Shown in pieces: positions 58,655 through 64,000 of a stretch of 64,000 nucleotides of DNA. Source of the stretch: Curtobacterium flaccumfaciens (GTDB lineage: Bacteria; Actinomycetota; Actinomycetes; Actinomycetales; Microbacteriaceae); contig NZ_SNVW01000013.1 in assembly GCF_004361695.1 (NCBI RefSeq), positions 38,907 to 102,906 of the forward strand, read 5' to 3'. Each line of letters begins with the position of its first letter. The first letter of the stretch is position 1. Position numbers and translations under genes: made by a program. The notes below the pieces were generated by a model. It saw only the letters and a program-made list of their open reading frames with translations. It was not told the origin of the DNA and made no database searches.

Positions 58655-59570
58655 CCTCGTCGTCCTGCTGCGGGCCACGCCACCCGGCGACGGGCAGCTG
58701 GAACTTGGCCACGAGCCGGTCGGTGAACGGGGCGTCCTTGAGGCGGGCGACGCGCACGGGGTCCGGCGACCGCCGTACCTCGACACGTGCGCCCGGCGGC
58801 AGATCGTGCGTCCGCCGGCCGTCGCACCACAGCACGCCGACTCCGCTGGTCCGCCGCAGGACCTCGACCGCGAGGACACGGTCCGGCCCCACCACGATCG
58901 GGCGGGCGAACAGGGCGTGGGCACTGAGCGGCACCATGAGCAGCGCATCGACGTCCGGCCACACGATGGGGCCGCCGCCGGAGAACGAGTAGGCCGTGGA
59001 ACCGGTCGGCGTCGAGACGACGACGCCGTCGCACCCGAAGGACGACAACGGGCGGCCGTCCACTTCGGTCACGACCTCGAGCATGCGCTCCCGCGAGGCC
59101 TTCTCGATCGTCGCCTCGTTGAGCGCCCAGGACGTGTAGACGACCTTCTGCCCCACGACCACGTCGACCTGCAGCGTCACGCGTTCCTCGACGTGGTACT
59201 CGCCGGCCAGCACGCGCTCGACCGTGGAGGTCAAGCCGTCGCGCTCGCTCTCGGCGAGGAACCCGACGTGGCCGAGGTTCACGCCGACGATCGGGGCACC
59301 GGTCCCCCGCACGAGCTCGGCGGCCCGGAGGATCGTGCCGTCGCCACCGAGGACGATGACGATCTCGAGCTGGTCCGACTGGATGTCGACGCCCAGGATG
59401 TCGACCTGGCCGACCGAGGCCTCGGCACGGCGGATGTCCGCGTACTCGTCGAAGGGCATCACCGGCACGAGGCCGGCCGCGTGCAGGAGGTCGCAGACCT
59501 CGACCGCCGCGTCGATGGAGTCACGGCGACCCGTGTGGGACACCAGGAGGATGTGCCGGTCGTCGCTCAT
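58644..59570 (-). CDS. nadK: NAD kinase
   Basis: A 308-aa NAD kinase that makes NADP+ from NAD+ and ATP. The conserved GGDGT (VIVLGGDGTILRAA), GVNLGHVGFLAE, the NE motif (WALNEATIEK) and CDGVVVSTPTGSTAYSFSGG are all present. The ATG at 59570 overlaps the tlyA stop (ATGA), giving translational coupling. Its last codons (DDEDQQ) lie inside the 17-bp duplication. Confidence 0.96.
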   Translation of the reverse strand: MSDDRHILLVSHTGRRDSIDAAVEVCDLLHAAGLVPVMPFDEYADIRRAEASVGQVDILGVDIQSDQLEIVIVLGGDGTILRAAELVRGTGAPIVGVNLGHVGFLAESERDGLTSTVERVLAGEYHVEERVTLQVDVVVGQKVVYTSWALNEATIEKASRERMLEVVTEVDGRPLSSFGCDGVVVSTPTGSTAYSFSGGGPIVWPDVDALLMVPLSAHALFARPIVVGPDRVLAVEVLRRTSGVGVLWCDGRRTHDLPPGARVEVRRSPDPVRVARLKDAPFTDRLVAKFQLPVAGWRGPQQDDEDQQ

Positions 59571-60412
59571 GCCGTCCCTTCCGTCAGTTCTGTCGCCCGG
59601 ACGATCCATTCTGTCGGATTGGCACCGACATCCCGCTGGAAGCGCGCCAGGTACTCGTGGTTGCCGTGCGTGCCGACGACCGGCGAGGCAGCGAGCCCGG
59701 TCGTGCCGAGACCGAGGTCCCAGGCAGCCCAGAGCACGTTCATGAGCGCGTCGTTCCGGAGCGCCGGGTCGCGGACGATGCCCTCGCGCACACCGGTGCG
59801 ACCGACCTCGAACTGCGGTTTGACGAGCAGCACGAAGTCGTCCGCCGGGACCGCCTCGACCAGCGCGGGCAGGACCAAGCGCAGCGAGATGAACGACAGG
59901 TCGCCCACCACCAGGCTGGTCTCGGCCGCGGCGGGGTCGAGCGCTGCGTAGTCGGCGGCGGTGAGGTTGCGGGCGTTGACCCCTTCGACCACGGCGACGC
60001 GTGGGTCGAGCGCGACGACGGGGTCGAGCTGGCCGTGACCGACGTCGAGCGCCACGACCCGACGCGCGCCTCGGTGGAGCAGCACCTGGGTGAACCCACC
60101 CGTGCTCGCGCCGACGTCGAGCGCGACGCGGCCGGTGGGGTCGACGCCGAACGTGTCGAGTGCTCCGACGAGCTTGCGCGCTGCGCGGGACACCCACTCG
60201 TCGACCGTGTCGACCTCGATCGCCGCGGTGGGTGCGATCGCGGTCGAGGGCTTCACGACCGGCGCCCCGGCCACGGTCACACGACCGGCCTGGATCAGCT
60301 TGGCCGCAGCCGTCCGCGACTTCGCGAGCCCGCGCACGGCGAGGAGCGCGTCGAGCCGGACGGGCGCAGTGTCCTGGCCGCCCGTGGGGTCGTCAGGCAC
60401 TCGCCGAGCCAC
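59567..60412 (-). CDS. tlyA: TlyA family S4-domain rRNA methyltransferase
   Basis: A 281-aa protein with an N-terminal S4 RNA-binding domain (VRLDALLAVRGLAKSRTAAA) and an FtsJ-like methyltransferase (VALDVGASTGGFTQVLL, then VKPQFEVG). In mycobacteria TlyA makes 2'-O-methylcytidines in 16S and 23S rRNA, with consequences for capreomycin sensitivity. GTG 60412 overlaps the preceding small gene by 20 nt. It belongs to the conserved HAD-small protein-tlyA-nadK-recN block. Confidence 0.95.
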   Translation of the reverse strand: MARRVPDDPTGGQDTAPVRLDALLAVRGLAKSRTAAAKLIQAGRVTVAGAPVVKPSTAIAPTAAIEVDTVDEWVSRAARKLVGALDTFGVDPTGRVALDVGASTGGFTQVLLHRGARRVVALDVGHGQLDPVVALDPRVAVVEGVNARNLTAADYAALDPAAAETSLVVGDLSFISLRLVLPALVEAVPADDFVLLVKPQFEVGRTGVREGIVRDPALRNDALMNVLWAAWDLGLGTTGLAASPVVGTHGNHEYLARFQRDVGANPTEWIVRATELTEGTA

Positions 60413-60551
60413 CGCTCTCGAGCCGGGTCCGGAGTTCGTCGTGGAGCGCGGCGAACGCGTCCGCGCGCTCGGTCAGCGGGAGCGCCTCGACCGCAGCGGT
60501 GCGCTGCGCGAAGTCGTCGGTTCCCTGCTCGTCGTCCGGCACGTGGGACAC
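60393..60551 (-). CDS. 52-aa conserved small protein
   Basis: A short gene between the HAD-IIA phosphatase and tlyA: MSHVPDDEQGTDDFAQRTAA followed by VEALPLTERADAFAALHDEL and RTRLESGGSASA. GTG 60551 is one base after the HAD stop (60553-60555) and the stop overlaps the tlyA start by 20 nt, so it is tightly packed in the operon. The LPLxERAxxxAALHxELRxRLE pattern forms one amphipathic helix. Small proteins of this type occur at this place in other actinobacteria, as far as I recall; no function is known. The start at GTG 60542 (VPDDEQ) is possible. Confidence 0.7.
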   Translation of the reverse strand: MSHVPDDEQGTDDFAQRTAAVEALPLTERADAFAALHDELRTRLESGGSASA

Positions 60552-60552
60552 G

Positions 60553-61530
60553 CTACTCGCCGCCGTACAGCTTCGGGTCGACGTCGAGGCCGTAGATCGC
60601 GAGCCCGGAGTCCCAGATCAGCGCCGTGCCGGCACGCAGCAGGTCGAGGGCGTCGCCGTCGTCCAGGACGCGCACGACGTGGCCGCGCATCGCGACCGTC
60701 ACGTCGCCGACGGTGGCGTACTTCGTGCCGTCCGGGTCTTCACGCCGCACCGTCACCGGGTACGGCTCCGACAGGCCTCGGAGGTCGCCGAGGATGTACG
60801 TCGGCCGGGAGCGCTGGTCGGCCGCGAGCACTTGCTTCGCCGTGTCGATGCCGGTCAGCACCAGCACGCTCGGGATGCCCGCGTCGTTCGCGCCCTTGAT
60901 GTCCGTGTCGAGCCGGTCGCCGATGAACAGCGGGTGGTCACCGCCGAAACGGGCGATCGCGGCGTCGAAGATGGGCCGCTCGGGCTTCCCAGCGACGACC
61001 GGCATCCGACCGACCGCCTGGTGCACGGCGGACACGAGCGTGCCGTTGCCGGGCGCGATGCCGCGTTCGACCGGGATCGACCAGTCCATGTTCGTCGCGA
61101 CCCACGGCACGTCCGGGTCGGCGAGGGCGAAGGACGCCTCGGCGAGGTGGGTCCACCCGAGGTCCGGCGAGAACCCCTGGATGACGGCCGCAGGGGAGTC
61201 CTCGGCGCTGGCCGTGACGGTGAAACCGGCTTCCTCGACGATGCTCGTCAGACCGAGGCCGCCCGTGACGAGGACCGTCGACCCTGCGGGCACGAGGGTC
61301 TCGAGCAGCCGGACGCCGGCCTGCGACGAGGTGACCACGTCGTCGGCCGACACCTCGAGCCCGTAGCGCTCGAGGTGCTCGGCGACGTCGACCGGGCGAC
61401 GGGACGCGTTGTTGGTGATGTACCCCACCCGCGCAGTCAGCGAGGCGCGTGTGAGCGCCTCGACCGCGTGCGGGATGGCGTTGCGACCGCGGTACACGAC
61501 GCCGTCGAGGTCGGTGAGGACGACGTCCAC
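60553..61530 (-). CDS. HAD-IIA family sugar-phosphatase
   Basis: A 325-aa HAD hydrolase of the NagD/PGP-like subfamily IIA. The catalytic motif is VLTDLDGVVYRG (nucleophile and acid Asp), then YITNNASRRP, the Lys in VAGKPERPIFDAA, and LFIGDRLDTDIKGANDAGI. A C-terminal addition of about 70 residues (DVTVAMRGHVVRVLDDGDAL) is typical for the actinobacterial members. GTG 61530 is the only in-frame start before the catalytic Asp motif; it lies 26 nt after the upstream TPR-protein stop. Probable substrate: a small sugar or polyol phosphate. Confidence 0.88.
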   Translation of the reverse strand: MDVVLTDLDGVVYRGRNAIPHAVEALTRASLTARVGYITNNASRRPVDVAEHLERYGLEVSADDVVTSSQAGVRLLETLVPAGSTVLVTGGLGLTSIVEEAGFTVTASAEDSPAAVIQGFSPDLGWTHLAEASFALADPDVPWVATNMDWSIPVERGIAPGNGTLVSAVHQAVGRMPVVAGKPERPIFDAAIARFGGDHPLFIGDRLDTDIKGANDAGIPSVLVLTGIDTAKQVLAADQRSRPTYILGDLRGLSEPYPVTVRREDPDGTKYATVGDVTVAMRGHVVRVLDDGDALDLLRAGTALIWDSGLAIYGLDVDPKLYGGE

Positions 61531-61555
61531 ACCGTCCGTCGGCGGCTTCGGGGTG

Positions 61556-63676
61556 TCAGTCGGCTGCGGACCCGTCGACGTCGACGGAGTTGTCGTCGTC
61601 GATCTCGCCGAGGTCGTCGTCGGGCTCGTCGTGCTCGGGCTCGTCGTGCTCGGGCTCGGGGTCGCCGAGCGGCTCGAGCTGGTCGGGCTCGCCGGGCTCG
61701 TCGTGCTGGCCGCGTTCGGGCTCGTCGTGCTCGGGCTCGGGCTCGGGCTCGTCGTGCTCGTCGGCAGCCCCGTCGAACTCGTCGTCTCCGTGTCCTTCGA
61801 CTTCTTCCTCGACCACATCAACTGTCTCCCAAGCGTTCTCGTCGGCGATCTCGGCCAGCGCCTCGGCCGCACGATCGACACGGGCCCACCACTCGTCGGC
61901 CTCGTCCTGACGGCCGAGCTCCTCGAGCGTGGCCGCGTAAGCACTGTAGAGCGCCGGGGACCAGGTGTAGGCCCGGGACGGGTCGAGCTGTGGAATCTCC
62001 AGCTCACCGAGGGCGGCTGTGGGATTCCCGAGGTCGAGGCGAGCACCGGACATCGCAATCGCGAGTTCGACCTGCACGGCGGTGTCCAGCGCCGCACGCT
62101 CGACCGAGCGACCGAGCTCGAGCGCACGCTCGGGACGGCCGAGACCGCGCTCGCAGTCGACCATCATCGGCAGCTGGTCGTTGCTCCCGGAGATCCGCCG
62201 GTAGGTCCGGAGCTCGCGGAGCGCCGTGGCGAAGTCGCCGAGCCGGTAGGCGGTGATCGCGGCGGTCTCCCGCACGACACCGACGCGGCCGGCACGACGG
62301 GCCGCGCTGAGGGCGTGCTGGTTCGCCGTCTCCGGGTCGTCGTCGACGAGCATCGCGGCGGCCACGAGGTGGCGGGCCACCCAGTCGGCGTTGTCCTTGC
62401 TGAGGGTCTTCAGTTCCGCACGGGCCACCTTGTCGAGGTCGCGCGCGGTGATCTCCTCGGGGATCTCCGGGTCCTCGTGGCGCGGGCGGATGGACTTGAC
62501 GCCGTACGGGTCACGGTCCTCCCAGTCGTCACGCGCACCCTCACCGAACCGGGCGCCGGCGTGACGGCTGCCGTCGCCGAAGCGCTGGCGGTCGTCACGG
62601 CCACCGCGGTCACGGTCGGAGCCTCCTCGGAACGGACGGTCACCGTCACGCTGGGGGCGGTCCTCGCGCGGACGGTCGGAACCTCCGCGGAACGGACGGT
62701 CTCCGTCGCGACGCGGGCGGTCGCCGTCACGGGCAGGACGGTCCGAATGGAACGGACGGTCACCATCACGGGCCGGACGGTCCGAACGGAACGGACGGTC
62801 ACCATCACGGGCAGGACGGTCCGAACGGTCCGAGCGGTAGGGACGGTCACCATCACGGGCAGGACGGTCCGAACGGTCAGAGCGGTAGGGACGGTCACCA
62901 TCACGGGCAGGACGGTCCGAACGGAACGGCCGGTCACCATCGCGACGCGGCCGATCGTCGTTCCCACGGAACGGACGGTCTCCATCGCGAGCCGGGCGGT
63001 CCGAACGATCAGAGCGGTACGGGCGGTCGCCATCACGGGCAGGACGATCCGAGCGGAACGGACGATCCCCGTCGCGACGCGGCCGATCGTCGTTCCCACG
63101 GAACGGACGGTCACCGTCACGGGCAGGACGGTCCGAGCGGTACGGCCGGTCGCCGTCACGGGCAGGACGGTCCGACCGGAACGGACGATCACCATCACGA
63201 CGGGGACGATCGCCGTCACGCGAAGGACGGTCCGAACGGAACGGACGATTCCCGTCGCGACGCGGCCGGTCGTCGTTCCCACGGAACGGACGGTCACCAT
63301 CACGAGCCGGGCGGTCCGAGCGGAACGGCCGGTCACCGTCACGACGCGGTCGATCAGCGCCACGAGGTCCGTCCCCGCGCGGAGGCCGGCTCGAGTCATC
63401 ACGATCACCGCGCCACGCGGGTCGACGGTCACGATCACCAGACGGACGATCCCCATCGCGGAACGACCGGCCGCCGTCACGTGAGGGCCCACCCGTGCGC
63501 GGACGATCTCCGTCGCGGCGGGGGGCGTCGCGACGCTCCCCTTCCCGACGCTCGAAGTCACGAGGGCCGGACGACCACCGGTTACCACCATCCCCCCGAG
63601 GGGATCGGTCACCATCACGCCGAGGTCGATCTCCGCGGTCGCCGTCGTTCCGTCGCTGCTCGTCGTCGTTCGCCAC
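61556..63676 (-). CDS. TPR-like protein with long RD-rich repeat and acidic tail
   Basis: A 706-aa protein in three parts. Residues 1 to about 375 are a charged low-complexity region built on RDGDRPFRSDRPA-type units repeated over twenty times, with some variants GNDDRPR and YRSDRSD. About residues 400-610 are a helical, TPR-like domain (DLDKVARAELKTLSKDNADW, ALRELRTYRRIS, YSAYAATLEELGRQDEADEW). The last 95 residues are strongly acidic (DEPEPEPEHDEPE). GTG 63676 follows GAGGAG. The balanced Arg/Asp repeat plus acidic tail suggests an RNA-binding or condensate-forming protein, but this is inference. It heads the HAD-tlyA-nadK-recN block. Confidence 0.85.
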   Translation of the reverse strand: MANDDEQRRNDGDRGDRPRRDGDRSPRGDGGNRWSSGPRDFERREGERRDAPRRDGDRPRTGGPSRDGGRSFRDGDRPSGDRDRRPAWRGDRDDSSRPPRGDGPRGADRPRRDGDRPFRSDRPARDGDRPFRGNDDRPRRDGNRPFRSDRPSRDGDRPRRDGDRPFRSDRPARDGDRPYRSDRPARDGDRPFRGNDDRPRRDGDRPFRSDRPARDGDRPYRSDRSDRPARDGDRPFRGNDDRPRRDGDRPFRSDRPARDGDRPYRSDRSDRPARDGDRPYRSDRSDRPARDGDRPFRSDRPARDGDRPFHSDRPARDGDRPRRDGDRPFRGGSDRPREDRPQRDGDRPFRGGSDRDRGGRDDRQRFGDGSRHAGARFGEGARDDWEDRDPYGVKSIRPRHEDPEIPEEITARDLDKVARAELKTLSKDNADWVARHLVAAAMLVDDDPETANQHALSAARRAGRVGVVRETAAITAYRLGDFATALRELRTYRRISGSNDQLPMMVDCERGLGRPERALELGRSVERAALDTAVQVELAIAMSGARLDLGNPTAALGELEIPQLDPSRAYTWSPALYSAYAATLEELGRQDEADEWWARVDRAAEALAEIADENAWETVDVVEEEVEGHGDDEFDGAADEHDEPEPEPEHDEPERGQHDEPGEPDQLEPLGDPEPEHDEPEHDEPDDDLGEIDDDNSVDVDGSAAD

Positions 63677-63822
63677 CGTTGCTCCTCATTGCGTGCACGA
63701 GCTCGAGCCCGTGCGATAGTCCGCTGTGTCGTTGTGTCGGTGCCGCACCGATCACCCGGTGCTCCGCCCTAGTCCATCACGGACCAGCGCGCACGTCGAG
63801 TGACCTGCGGCAGAAACAGAAA

Positions 63823-63886
63823 TGGCCACCGGCCTCCCGAGAACGAGGGTCTCCCCTACGAGTTCTCGATGGAGGGCCGATGGCCA
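63823..63886 (-). terminator. rRNA operon terminator
   Basis: TGGCCACCGGCC (63823-63834) pairs with GGCCGATGGCCA (63875-63886). The inner arms CGAGAAC (63838-63844) and GTTCTCG (63862-63868) extend the stem. On the minus strand it begins 21 nt after the 5S 3' end and is followed by TTTCTGTTTCTGCC. Confidence 0.8.
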
Positions 63887-63906
63887 CATCTGGTGTTGCA
63901 CGTTAA

Positions 63907-64000
63907 GTCCGGCGGCGTCCTACTCTCCCACAAGGTCCCCCTTGCAGTACCATCGGCGCTGAGAGGCTTAGCTTCCGGGTTCGGAATGTGACCGGGCGTT
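63907..64000 (-). rRNA. rrf: 5S rRNA, 3' part (partial)
   Basis: Read on the minus strand the window end gives AACGCCCGGTCACATTCCGA, then ACCCGGAAGCTAAGCC and GGGAGAGTAGGACGCCGCCG, the conserved parts of bacterial 5S rRNA. The 3' end is near 63907; the 5' end lies beyond the window. 23S and 16S genes should follow to the right. Confidence 0.95.

Noticed and set aside
62600..63480. Possible CRISPR or satellite array
   Set aside because: Repeats are in-frame coding units without distinct spacers, so they are protein repeats.
61409..63484. Plus-strand 691-codon frame with RTERTVTITGRTVR-type repeats
   Set aside because: It is the opposite strand of the RDGDRPFR repeats of the TPR-like protein; the minus strand has a ribosome site, a folded domain and operon context.

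Overview
The window is a high-GC, gene-dense actinobacterial chromosome segment. Family content (DUF6421 cluster, DUF6458, TIGR02611-type and DUF2510 membrane proteins, a Ski2-like helicase with a DUF3516-type tail, many GTG/TTG starts with GTGA/ATGA overlaps) and a 5S rRNA at the right edge point to Microbacteriaceae. A plant-associated Curtobacterium is my best guess; this is inference, not a database match.

Layout. 1-5.1 kb: a membrane-protein tail, an atypical zinc-ribbon SDR, then a coupled DUF6421 / SDR / threonine-aldolase-like operon. 5.2-11.8 kb: a LacI-controlled sugar locus (solute-binding protein, two permeases, GH42 beta-galactosidase). 12.5-15.7 kb: a LysR gene divergent from mesX (DUF1852) and mesD, a folate-independent methionine synthase pair. 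15.9-17.1 kb: accessory DUF1648 and serine-hydrolase genes. 17.3-24.6 kb: a second LacI-controlled sugar locus (binding protein, two permeases, GH127 with its E-x-C/CC zinc residues) plus a small-molecule kinase. 24.57-27.1 kb: a visibly AT-richer island with TIR, HIT-plus-transmembrane and TIR genes, inserted next to a serine-hydrolase remnant; I read it as a Thoeris-like candidate anti-phage system with an unusual HIT-TM effector. 27.2-31.5 kb: nrdHIEF (class Ib ribonucleotide reductase) with two NrdR boxes 32 bp apart and seven DnaA-box-like 9-mers upstream. 31.6-40.3 kb: MFS, aldo/keto reductase, LysM lipoprotein, RNase HI, DUF6458, GNAT, helicase, LLM oxidoreductase. 40.6-45.3 kb: GH3 glucosidase and MFS importer with a divergent TetR gene and operator. 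45.4-52.4 kb: epimerase, methyltransferase with ArsR, MFS exporter, TraR/DksA-like protein, second LLM enzyme, small membrane proteins. 52.7-63.7 kb: a housekeeping block on the minus strand (TPR protein with a huge charged repeat, HAD-IIA phosphatase, a 52-aa protein, tlyA, nadK, recN, pyrG, NUDIX, xerD), with an extra DUF1349 gene between NUDIX and xerD. 63.8-64.0 kb: rRNA terminator and partial 5S rRNA, minus strand.

Across the window a short GC-rich word (core GGAGGCGCG, full form GGACTGGAGGCGCGG or GGACGGGAGGCGCGG) recurs at least 15 times. Paired in inverted orientation it forms strong intergenic hairpins; as single copies it lies between genes and inside four coding sequences, always in apparent linkers or disordered stretches. 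The two most interesting items are the TIR/HIT-TM/TIR island and this dispersed repeat.
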